From: Gyromitra esculenta
Lineage: Eukaryota > Ascomycota > Pezizomycetes > Pezizales > Discinaceae
Assembly (NCBI GenBank): GCA_038503075.1
Contig: JBCAML010000016.1
Span: forward strand, 372,001-436,000
Length of the DNA stretch: 64,000 bases
Reading direction: 5' to 3'
How positions within the stretch are numbered: the first letter of the stretch is position 1; every line of letters begins with the position of its first letter. Below the pieces are notes generated by a model, which made no database searches, had not been told where the DNA came from, and saw only the letters and a list, made by a program, of their open reading frames with translations. The translations under genes and the position numbers were made by a program. Positions 10,928 through 21,800 of the stretch are shown here, in pieces.

Positions 10928-11783
10928 CTTGGGAAAAAGTTAATTATCGGAATATTGATCGTGAGCTGAGGGAACAAGCACTTTTGCAAAGGCGAACTGA
11001 GGCTAGATATATCGCATTAGTCGGATTTAAATCTAAGGATAGACTTGCGGATAGGCCCTATGTTAGTAATGTGGATCTATAAGGCGAGCTTCGGGTTGGA
11101 TTTCCTCAGTGACAAAAACATTAGAGGCCAGGCTCCAGTTTCAAAGATTATATTCTTGCCCTGCCCTATGATAAATACCATTGAGCAAGATCCACTAGCT
11201 ACGGCTAGAATATACTAAATGCTGGGTGTTCGAGTCACGATCAGGCTCCGTCGCCAATTTGATGATGTAAAACCGTCGTGCAGGCGGATTCTAAACAATC
11301 CAACGCTACGAAATTTTAATTTTCTCCTCCCGGCGCAGCCTTCCATGTTGCCTCGAGCACTTCCTTAAGCCCTAGCATACCTCCAACTACCATAAACCTG
11401 CTCCATACGTCGAAATTATTGATATTGTGCCCTAATAAGTCTCAGGGTCTCGGTCCCTGTAGATCTTTGATAGTCAGACGGGCTTTAGAAGCCCGGGTTT
11501 TAGGAGCTTTCTATTGATCAATCTCTTGTATATATTCTGCCTGCTTTCCTTGTATCTCGTTCGGCATCGTAAGCTCAAATAATACTCGATCGTGGTCCAA
11601 AAACTCCAACACCATATTTAGAAATCTGCCGAGTGATACTTGATGAACAAACGCCACGAAGGTCGGGTAACCCTAGTCCAACCCCACCATTGACGTGTCG
11701 CATATGACCACCCCACCACCATCACCTCCAAATACCAATATCACAAACCTCCACCCTTGAGTGCCAGTTCTATAGCAATAATA
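10928..11783. other. Divergent promoter region, no gene seen
   Basis: Spacer between the divergent starts of the Trp-rich gene and GET5. It contains a 7-bp perfect hairpin, CGGGCTT-tag-AAGCCCG, at 11479-11495. A sequence near 11229-11255 resembles a tRNA T-loop but has no supporting acceptor or anticodon arms. Nothing else supported. Confidence 0.55.
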
Positions 11784-12599
11784 ATGACCGAACTCAGCTT
11801 CACCAAACAGTTTCTCGCGACTCTTGCATCCCGCCCCGTCCGCATTCCTTCAGACTTCTGTGAAGACCCACGGAAGCTCCCGTCACGCACTCCCGTAAGC
11901 ACCCTTCTTACCGTATTCTAGAGCTCTAAGCTAAGATACTAACAATAAAACATAAAAAAGTACACTCTCCCACCAAATAAAAAGCCCAAGACCAAACGTG
12001 CCAAACTCGCCTCTGATTCTGCCTCCATTCCCACCGGTTTGTTCCATCACATTCCTCTATCCTATGCTCGATCACTAAACAAGCCTCCCACCACAGCTAA
12101 TATAACCATCAAATCCCTTCGTGGCGCTACTATTTCCCACACTCTCCCCGGAACACCTCTCCCTTCAACCATCCTAACACTAAAGCACTCACTCTCGACG
12201 GAAACTAAGATCCCAATTGACAAGCTAAAACTTCTCCTCAAGGGAAAAGTTCTCACCGATCTCAAAACACTACAGGAACTCGGGATTGAGGCAGGCGCAG
12301 ATGTTAGTATTAGTGTGATGATCATAGGAGGTGCTACGCCAGTTGTTTCTCCTAGACCAGCTACACCGGCGGATGAGAAAGTTGAGCATAATTTGGGATC
12401 AGGCAAAGAAGAAGCAGAGGATGTTAATATGGAAGAAGATCTGCTGGGTGATGAGGTGGTAACAAAGAAGAGCGTACTAAAGGATGAGAAATTCTGGGAA
12501 GATTTAGGAGGGTTCTTGAAAAGCCAACTGGCAAGTGGAGCAGAGGAGAGACCAGAGGATGTATTGAGGACTTTCAGGGATGCATGGTCCAAGCGATGA
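11784..12599 (+). CDS. GET5: Get5/Mdy2-like ubiquitin-like protein (GET pathway)
   Basis: Adaptor of the GET pathway that links Get4 to Sgt2 and feeds tail-anchored membrane proteins to Get3. Two exons, 11784-11894 and 11961-12599, give 249 residues. The N-terminus MTELSFTKQFLATLASRPVR is the short Get4-binding region seen in filamentous fungal Mdy2 proteins, followed across the intron by PYTLPP and a basic stretch. The ubiquitin-like domain runs from about residue 75 (ITIKSLRGATISHTL) through KLLLKGKVLTDLKTLQELGI and VMIIGGA. The C-terminus (FWEDLGGFLKSQL, then VLRTFRDAW) fits the helical homodimerisation and Sgt2-binding end. The ATG is chosen because it opens the conserved leader; an ATG inside exon 2 would drop it. 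Confidence 0.8.
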
Positions 12600-13073
12600 T
12601 GGTGGCATAGTGAGGAGTGCTATAATATCCCAAACGAGTGACTTATTTTCCCGCATTGCATTGCAAGGCATTCATTCATTTTCTCGGAATACGCTCAAGT
12701 CGATTCAATTGAATTATTATTACGTCTCATTAAAGTAATCACCTCAATTCTTCCAGGAACTATAACCCCAATATAGAGGCAAGAGTTTTAGTGAACTAGG
12801 CACGCTATCACTTTATTACACGATAGTTATGAAACCACGAGAATGCAACCGCACCAACAGAAAATACCCCAATGGCCAATCCAATAGAGCCTTCGTACAA
12901 TCACTTTCAGACTCAGCTATAAACCAATCACAATCTAAGTAGTTGGTACCAATCAAATAACTACCAGCAGAACCTTTTGCTTCTCTTGTAAGTTTTCGTA
13001 AAAAAAACCCACGAACCCATCGAAAGTCTCTCGTATTCTTAGACACTTTGCTAGCAGTCATATCTTAGAGCAA
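12600..13073. other. Intergenic, no gene seen
   Basis: The 3' flank of GET5 and AT-rich spacer. The 81-codon minus-strand frame here (12816-13061) has no family resemblance. Nothing supported. Confidence 0.55.
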
Positions 13074-13454
13074 CATGCCAGCCTTCTTCACACCACGACA
13101 GTTTCGCATCTCTTTCTCTCACCTCCACCACACTCAACCATAGTTTCTACTACTAGTTACTCCAGTGCTAACACCCATTCGACTTCGACGAGCCCCTTGA
13201 ACTTGCCCTCATCCTCCCTCAGCTTAAAGTCATTGTGTCCTCCGCTTCCCATTGCTCCTACACAAAGATCAGAAAACTCACACGCGGTCGATACCACGAA
13301 GTTTTGGTCCTCTCCTTTGGTCAAGACGCAACTCCTAACTCCGGCTCTGCCTCACACACCCTCTCCCAGCAGGCACAAGTATCTATCAGAGGATCTAACC
13401 AAAGGGGAAGAAGGCCTTTATGATGACTGGTACAAAGAAGAGAGCCCCGAGTTT
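13074..13454 (+). pseudogene. Possible relic of a phosphotransferase-type gene
   Basis: Two short overlapping frames look like broken coding sequence. Frame 2 contains FDFDEPLELAL and later YTKIRKLTRGRYHEVLVLSF, which vaguely resembles the N-lobe start of fungal AIM9/aminoglycoside-phosphotransferase-like proteins. Frame 3 then gives KGEEGLYDDWYKEESPEF and ends at the LTR insertion. Frame changes and stops would make it non-functional. The resemblance is weak and from memory, and chance open frames are a real alternative. Confidence 0.25.
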
Positions 13455-13728
13455 TGTTGAATATAATGAATAGATATGTGATATTCAGTATCCAGTAAAG
13501 TAGTAAAGAGGAAACAGAATAGACGAGCGGGAATAGAGCTCCATATATATACTCCCTATGGAGTCATATATAAACAGGTTTATGGGGGCTCTTTGGGCGC
13601 CGAATAGATCGGCCCGAGCAACCCCCAATAGCAGGTAAGACTATTGACCGAACCGATATCGGTATCCCAAGTAATGACGTACCAATGAAACACTAGGAAG
13701 CCTACGGATATATACCATATATCCAACA
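13455..13728. mobile_element. Solo LTR, copy 1
   Basis: A 274-bp element starting TGTTGAATA and ending TATCCAACA, the short terminal inverted repeat of a retrotransposon LTR. It is flanked on both sides by the 5-bp direct repeat AGTTT (13450-13454 and 13729-13733). No gag-pol coding sequence lies nearby, so it is a solo LTR. It shares long blocks with copy 2, such as GGCGCCGAATAGATCGGCCC. Confidence 0.85.
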
Positions 13729-13733
13729 AGTTT

Positions 13734-13951
13734 TGTTGAATAGTTTGAATATTCGTGATGCTCAGTATAGTAGTAAAGAGAAAACAGAATAGAAGAACGG
13801 GGGAAAGCCCCCATATATATAGTCACGGTCCTGATAGACCCATATAAACCGGTTTATGGCGGGTTATTTGGGCGCCGAATAGATCGGCCCGAGCAAACCC
13901 CCATTAGTAGCGATGACATGCTACTAGGAAGCATATTCCATATATCCAACA
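13734..13951. mobile_element. Solo LTR, copy 2, same family
   Basis: A 218-bp element with the same TGTTGAATA/TATCCAACA ends, directly following copy 1. It is flanked by AGTTT at 13729-13733 (shared with copy 1) and 13952-13956. It differs from copy 1 by many substitutions and about 56 bp of net indel, so it is not a recent duplicate. Confidence 0.85.
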
Positions 13952-13956
13952 AGTTT

Positions 13957-15104
13957 AATGAGGCCACAAACGAGTGATATCACATGTATTTGCAATTTTC
14001 TAAGCAAGGATTGTTTTTTTCTCTAGCTCAAGGTAACAGAAACCTCCCTAATATAGGATCGATCCTGCAAAACCGCTATCCGGATATTTTATTGTCTGGT
14101 TATACGCAGTACAGCAGTATGTGATCATGTGTGAATCCTAAGTAGTGAACTCGTAACTTTTATTTACTACACTTCATAGCCTTATTATTCCCACCCTATA
14201 TTATCATTACTCACACTGTTAGGGAAGGTAAAAGGTGTATTTAGTAAAGAGACGAAATTTTTTTTGTCAAGCATTGGTAGACGATCATTTGGGGGGGTTT
14301 TTTTTGCAAGCGCGCCCCCTTTGCAGGCCCACAGCAACACGCAGCCCCGCTGTTGTCAGCGAGGGCAAAGAGCACGGGGCTCGCTTGACGCCTCCTTCCA
14401 TAGTCCTCCCATCATTGACTTAAATGGGTCTAGAGCAATAAAATCAATTATAGTCCGATTCACTAAAAACATATTATAAAACTTCATTGCTTAATCATGA
14501 TTGAATAGAGTTCGCATCAACCATCTTGCATAGAATCCGACCTTCGCACATCAGGAACAAAGATATTGATCTTTGGTAAAAGTTATTCATTAGAGTAGAG
14601 ATACTTTCAACCACGTTACAGCGATATTTTTTGTCAACCATGCAAGGAAAAAGGAACACACTTCGTATCAAGTGCCTGAATTATCTCCGCCACCATATTT
14701 TTAAGTATCGAAGGCCTACCACCGTATGTAGTTACTCAATACAAACATACCTCCAACCAGCACCACTTCATGTTGTATTAACATAAAACGTGAAAACCCC
14801 GGATCCCATCACCCGGCCATCCATTCCCTATCCTTCCCAGAGCTCCCAAAACACTAAAATAAGAAATAAATAAAATTGAACAATGAACAATGAACAAGAA
14901 ATCAAGAAAGTCCCACGTCAGAGCAATAACTTTTTGCCCAGAGACGAAGCCAGATAAGTGATTAGGAATATAATCCAGTATCATCCATTAGGAAAACCAA
15001 AGAGTAGAGATACCCCTCACAATAAATCGAGGACTCGCCGAAGAAATGCTAAAAGACCCGGCGGATGTGATGCTAGAGAAACTGTGACAAAAAAGGACCA
15101 AAAT
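13957..15104. other. Intergenic, no gene seen
   Basis: AT-rich DNA between the LTR pair and the 3' end of the GDP-mannose pyrophosphorylase gene, with a short GC-rich patch near 14300-14380. Short frames here are not convincing. Nothing recognised. Confidence 0.55.
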
Positions 15105-16576
15105 TTACATAATAATGGAAGGAACTACGTGAACTTTTGTTAGCGAACCCACCCTGCCTAAAATAAGGACGCTACACATGAGGAACTCACCATCAACATT
15201 AACCTTGATCGTCTTGTGCGGCAATATGCTTCCGCCATTCACGTAGACTTCGTCTGCGATTGTCACATCATCTCCCAAAACTGTCACATTCTCCAAGCGC
15301 GCCCATTTTCCGACAGTGCTATTCCATCCTACAATAGTACTCTTGACCCATGCGTGGTCTTTGATCCTACTTCCTTGCAAAATCACCGACCTTTGCAACC
15401 TCACACCGTCACCAATAACGACGTTAGGGCCGATGGTCACGTTCGGTCCGATGCGACAGTTCTTGCCAATTTTTGCAGAGGGGTCGATCAAGACATTACC
15501 ACCGTGCACGTACGGTTCGGATGAAGAAGTAAGCAACTTCGAGTTCTTCTTGGCAAGAGATGACAAGTAGAGGCATGTTCCTGTAAGGAAATCTTTGGGT
15601 TGCCCAACATCCATCCAAAAACCCTCGAGGTCAAATGAGTGTAGTTGACCATCCTTGCAAATGGCGGGAAAAGTCTCCTGCTCGATGGAAGTGGGGCGAA
15701 GCTCGATGCGCTTCAGTACGGAGGGGTTGAGAATGTAGATACCGGCATTAATGCGGTTCCCAACGAACTCGACAGGCTTCTCTACAAAGCGGTCGATGCG
15801 CGAGGCGTGGTTGGGTTGGTGGACGACGACACCGTACTTGGACGGCTCTTCAACCTTTGTCACTACAATGGTGCCCTCGTCGCCGTGTGATTTGTGGAAA
15901 TCAGCGAGTGCCTGGAATGGATAGTCGCAGATAACATCCGAGTTGAGGACAAAGAATGGTGTGTCATCTTTGCCGAGAATCTTCTCGGCAAGCTTTAAGG
16001 GGCCAGCTGTTCCCAAAGGTTCGGTTTCAATAGAGAAGTTGATTCTAACTTTGTACTGCTCTTCATACTGTTTCAAGCAAAATCACGTCAATTAATGTAA
16101 TATTGCGGGGTATGCGCTCTCACAAGCGCAAGAATCAAGCTTACCTTCTGCAAAACACTGATCATAACATCTGGCCTGTAATTGACAGCTAAAACAATAT
16201 CGGTAACACCTGCAGCAGCCAAAGACTCAACCTGGTGAAGAATCATGGGCCTGTTTCCAAACTCCACCAAAGGTTTAGGAAGCGTAAGGGTCTAATCATG
16301 GTATCCCAGCAAGTTCGTTAGCAATGTTTTTCGTTGCCAATTCCACCAATCAGAGCAGAAATTTATCCAGTCGTATCTAACCCCGCTGTGGATGCGGATG
16401 GCCGCTCATGACAAAAAATTGATTGATATTTGCTGGTGCATAACGTAAAAACAGGGGGAGTTGCATACAAGAGGCCGTAGACGAGTTCCGAAGCCACCAA
16501 CGAGAATAAGAGCTTTAGTAGGACTAAGTGAGCTGCCTGCATTGTTCACATCTAAAGATGGGGTCATACCCTTCAT
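15105..16576 (-). CDS. PSA1: Mannose-1-phosphate guanylyltransferase (GDP-mannose pyrophosphorylase)
   Basis: Makes GDP-mannose from mannose-1-phosphate and GTP, the donor for cell-wall mannan, N-/O-glycans and GPI anchors; cytosolic. Four exons: 16469-16576, 16145-16291, 15191-16067 and a 20-nt last exon 15105-15124, giving 383 residues. The nucleotidyltransferase signature [20 protein letters not shown] spans the first intron. It is followed by [13 protein letters not shown], the substrate region [20 protein letters not shown], and hexapeptide-type left-handed helix repeats ([20 protein letters not shown]). The end VDVPSIIM is the expected family C-terminus and needs the tiny last exon; reading through the third exon instead gives an unconserved tail. 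Yeast Psa1 is about 361 residues, and the extra 20 are an N-terminal leader before KALILVGG. A second ATG three codons in is also possible. Confidence 0.93.
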
Positions 16577-18874
16577 GATAGATTTATCTGGTGTTTAGTC
16601 AACTAAATAGATAGATAATCGATAATTGGAGGATTAAGCTAGCGAGGGAACGAGAAACAAATGGCAATTGAAACAGCGGGGAAGCTTCGAGATGGAAGAT
16701 ATTGATTGATGAACACAGGCTGCAGAGAATGATAGCTTTAGATATTTTCAAAGAAAGAAAGCCAGAGAGAAAAAGGGGGAGAAGGAGGAGTAGGAAAGGA
16801 GGACGGGACAGAAACAGAAATACCAACCACAAAGTCAAAAAGCTCTGTGCTTCACTGAAGGTGTCTGCGTGGCCTACTTTGGGAGTGGCAGGGGCAACAG
16901 GGCAAGGGTTCGAGGACCCTTGTTTTACTCTGCACTCCATTCGTTTACGGGGGACAACGACGAACGAACCTTGCTGTTTCATGATTGATGAGACCAACAA
17001 CTTCCAAACCCCTAACGACACCAAAGTGAGCTGGAGAGAAACATGCTACTTACTAATTTGGGTTCATGATCATGCTCATGGCTGCTGATCGGATGAAGAT
17101 TTTAAGGAACTGTTGCCAGAGCCCGAGACCAGATCCTATTCTTTCCTGAGTCTCCTTCGTGGCAAAACACCTATCACAATTGACCCGTGGTCCTCGTGAT
17201 GGTTTGTTTCTAATCTTAACCACCTCTAGATCCAACTACATGTGGTTAGGTAACTAGAACTGTTCTATGTGGAAAAGAACAAAGTGCTGCTGTAAGCTGA
17301 GTGCACAAAACCCAACAAAGGTCTCACGTTTGAGCTTCCCCATCCGCAACCCAATCGTTCGAGGAGTGAGCAGAGAAACGCGTTGTGTCGCATTGACTTA
17401 CCAAGACATATTAATCTCGTCTCCATTCGGGTAATTCCCCCCACAGTTCCACAGCCCGATTCGTGGGATGAGTTTGAACTACGGAATTATTTTACGCCAT
17501 CGTTTCCATCAGACGTATCTCCGGATCCCTTCTCGATCGGGCCGTGAGGCTCTTTTGTAAATTTCGAGTAGGGGCATAGAAACGACATCAAACAGCTGGA
17601 TCCCACCGGACCTGAGGGGAAAGCATCTGTAGTTGGCCACTAAAGGTAACACCAATCTATTATTGCTCAAAGCTGCTTGACAAAGATCTACAGAACTTCC
17701 TTACTCAGGTATTATTCTTAATTCGCAACGTCTTGTTGAATAATCAAAGAAAATAGCCGAAGATCACCAATAAGATCACCAAGTATTCATAGCCCGAAAT
17801 TCTTTCCACTAATCGTCCTCACACACACACAAGTCCCCACGTAGGACCCACAGCAATGATCGTATGCATTCAATCGGGTATACCAAAACTAAGCTAAGCG
17901 CAAGATATGCGTTCAGGCAGTGCTTACATGTAGGTAGAGATATAAATGGCTTTTATCCAAGCTTAGACTTGGAGCTCCACCAAGCAAAGTATGATCTAAT
18001 ACGTTACAGCTACTGTATCTAGTATGCTAAATAATATCAAAAATGGCTACTAAATGTCGATATCCTCCTCAAGATGGCCTTAAAGTTATTTAAATCAACC
18101 TCGCTCGACAACAACGATAAGGCTTTCAATGCTCTTCGAATCGTTACGTTTCAACTAAACAGTACGCATCGCCCGTTTATCCATAGATTTTCGTGTATTA
18201 GAACATAACTTCTACTTCACGCAGTTTTGCAATCAGTATTTCAGAGTCAATAATAGCATGACTTAAATAAAACCTGGAAGCACGATCGTGCTCAAAAGCG
18301 ATAGCTTCTGATGAGTCATCTTGTGTTGAATCTCTGAAAGGAATCCTGTTCGATATTTCCTCATCATTGACCAGACTATAACCCCTATGTGGGAAATATG
18401 CCTTAGAGGTCTCCTCGATACATAACGACCTGACCAGTGGTGGGAACCCTACTATCTTTACTATTGCCTATTAAAGCTTGAAGAAGCTCTTGACTACCTT
18501 GGGTACCCGCCGAATAGCCAGGGTTTATCAGCCCATCTCCAACCAATTTCGTACAGTCAAAGTCGAGTGACATCGTGTGATTATTTATCACCCAGCACAA
18601 CCCGAGAAGCAACTGTGATAGAAATATTGGCTTTTCAAGCGAACGGCTCATTGAGTGAGGCAGTTTCTAGAACTATAGTTTATTTAATTCACTCTAGTTA
18701 AATTTAAATTCGCTTCCTAGCAACTGATGACAATAGAAAATAGAAAGCAAAAAACCAACGCTTTCTTTTGGCAGAAAAAAAAACTAACATAATAAACTCT
18801 TTAAACCATCCTACCCATTAACATGTCAAAAGTACGTAAATGTATCCACACATCTATCTTCCATCATGCGCTAC
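16577..18874. other. Long intergenic spacer, no gene seen
   Basis: 2.3 kb between the PSA1 start and the GEA 3' end. A 6-bp hairpin (CAAGGG/CCCTTG) sits near 16893-16912 and a TACATGTA at 17925-17932. An 82-codon minus-strand frame (18403-18651) has no recognisable features. The first few hundred bases likely hold the PSA1 promoter and 5' UTR. Confidence 0.55.
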
Positions 18875-21800
18875 TCACGAGGTAGCCGGAACCTCAGCCG
18901 TTGTAACCGTACTATCTCCTTCTGGTTTTTTCTCTTCCACCTCCACCGGCGCTTTCGGTGGCGGAGGAAACAGCTCTTCTAAAAACCCTGGCAGGAATCT
19001 TTCAAGACTCTTCCACGTCTGGTTCCACAATTCTTCACCCTTCTTATCTTCTTCTGGTGGGACAAGATATTTCCCGCTCGCCATAACCAGCAGGATGTTT
19101 TTAAGACTCTCTGGCACCGCTTCCTCCTATTCCAAGCTGTGAGCAAGGGTATATTGGTAAGAGTTTAGTGAGGATTATTAAAACTTACGAGATGATCGCC
19201 TTGCCCACTATTCATGAGCCTATCCATAATATCTAGAATCTTTAACCAGAGATCCAACATCCCATCCCACTCCGATAACATTACAAGGTAGTGCAAAAAC
19301 ACTTTACAGAGCATCGTCGCAGCTAATACTCTTGTGTCGCTCATCCCTCTTGGGTCTGACTGATACACTTCGGGTTTCAGAAGACGGTTAATGAGTGGAA
19401 ACAGAACATCACCGAAGATTGCAGTCCATTCGTGGTGATCATCGGATGTAAGTGCTGGGGAAAGTAGGGATGGCTGTAAAGAACTGAAAGCTTGGGCGCG
19501 GATTTCACGGCACGGGTTGATGCATTGTGCACTTAAGGATTCAAGGATTGGTGTCCAGTACGTTGTCCACGCTGCTTAGATCAGCTTCAAGTTCAGAAAA
19601 TAATTAATCGATTAAAAATGAGGGTATAAATACCTTCTTTCTTCTCTAGATGAGATTGAGAGATTAAGGTTGGTACTCTCGTCGTGAGCTGGAAGATCAT
19701 AAGCACGGACTTCACGCCCCTAGCAACAACCTCCGCATCCCTAATTGTGTGTTAATACACCTCTTGAAATCTTTGAGTAGGATATTAATACGTACGGTCG
19801 GTCTGTGAATTTCTTCGCTTTCCCTCTCTTCGCCAATTTATCCTGCTTTTGCTCAAACACTGAACCCACGTTCCCTGCCGACGCAATGTCGTTGAGAAGG
19901 GAGACAACCGGCACATAATTGTCAGAGGTAACATTCGACGGAGATTCTGAAGTAATGAATTCCATAATTCCAAATACTTCTGCACACGCCTCGGCGTTTG
20001 GTAGAAGTGTTCTAAGGAGCACCCAGAAGTCTGGGGAGTTGATCATCTCGCTCTTAAGTGATAACGAACCGCTCTTCGCGCATTTAGATAACCCTTTGAT
20101 TACTGGCGAAGCGGACTTATCCAAAAGATTTTTGTCGAGTACCGCAATTGAGTGCAACACAACGGGAACATTTAGGAACGAGTGCTCGTGGCTAGCTTCT
20201 AGAAGAGAGAAGAGATAATAGATCACCCTTGAGACAACAATATTATGGGCACGGGGAGAATTCCGAATAATTCCAGTCAATGTCTGTGCCAATGTTTTTC
20301 CATGTGCTGTGATCGTCGATTCGTCTCTGAGGATTAGACTTGTTGCGAATTCTAAGACATATACAACTGCGGGATCATATTTGGGCCCCTTGTTGACGTT
20401 ATTGCTCCCGTTCAAAGACGGTGAATACTGCGGCTCTAGGATAACGACGTTTTCGTCATCATCGTCGTCATCAAGATTAGGTAGCTGCGCTAATAGTGAA
20501 TTCACCAGGGGTTCTAACGCTGCCGCGTCAAGGTGCCTAATTATATGTTTAGTAAAGGTATCCTTTCATTTAACCTGCCATTAGAGTGAATCTTACATGA
20601 TATTCGCAAACATATCTCCCAGATGACACGCATTGATGCAATCTACTGTGCATAATGTACTGTCCAGTTCCTCATCAGAAGGCTCTGGTGGGTCATCACT
20701 AGCATAGCTCGATAAATACGACGACAGTGCTGAAAAGAGTCCAACATCTCTTGTGGCATGGTTCCTCTCAATCACAACTGATGGTGTATGAAGAGGGATT
20801 GAAGGAATATCCAGCCCATTTTGCGATGGCGAGAAGAATGGCGGAATTAAAGAATTGACGAACAAATTGAGCCACGTACGCACAATCTATCGAACACAAT
20901 AATTAGTAAACAATACTTAACGAGCAGGGAATCTGGACTACGGACTTGGTTCCACCCTTTATTCAGTATCTTCTCGTTTCCACTAATAACTCGGAACAAG
21001 ACTACCATTGCCAGCTGGGCCTTGAAATCTCTTCCAAATTTCACCGCCAACTCTGAGACCATGACACTGTTCTTCTTAACTTGTATTTCCGTGTTTAGAG
21101 CTGTACTAGGTGGGTTATCAGTTGCCATGGTACTGATTGTGCTCAGACACCTCACGATATGATCCAGAACGTCCGTCAACCCATGTTTCGCTGCAATTTG
21201 TGCACATTGATCGAAGCCTGCAATCACTCTGTGAAACACAGCGTCGTCGGTAGCAGACATGAACACATAGCTCAACGTCGCAATCACCGGTTTCCAGGTA
21301 GCTGCAAACATGTTTGCATCGTAGATGTTTGTGTCGCAAACCATGAGATCCTCTACCGAAGATGCTTTGAGAAGCAGCTCTTTCCATGCATAGTCAAACG
21401 CATGCTTATTATCGTGCTCCTCGGGGAGAATTATCTCGTTATTTTTGATCGTGTCAAAGATGGCCTGGAGATATCCCGGTGAGAAATTTTTGCCGCCGTT
21501 CACGCTTCGGAGATTCTTGGCAAAGTCTTCGTATTTCATGCGATTTGTAGACTGCCAAACGTTAATAAGTTTAACCCTCTATAAATTACCAAGAAATGAA
21601 CATGCCTTGAGATTAGGATTATGCTGATCAGTATTCAACATGATAATCGCATAAGTTAACACAAACACCGCATCTTTATCATTAACCTCTTCCGGTTTAT
21701 CAACCGCACAATACTTCTCCGAAAACCGTTCAACAATTCTCTCGATCAATGCCGACTCCCCTGGCAACCTGAATGTATTCAACATATCCCTTAGTGCTTC

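Noticed and set aside
11215..11262. tRNA-like T-loop (GTTCGAGTC) followed by GTCGCCA
   Set aside because: The T-stem has only about three pairs, no matching 5' acceptor strand and no anticodon arm were found.
12062..12592. 176-codon frame antisense to GET5
   Set aside because: Shadow of the GET5 coding frame with Ser/Leu-rich composition; the plus-strand protein is recognisable.
17733..17745. TGTTGAATA matching the LTR start
   Set aside because: Only nine bases match, no TATCCAACA end or shared LTR block follows; likely chance.
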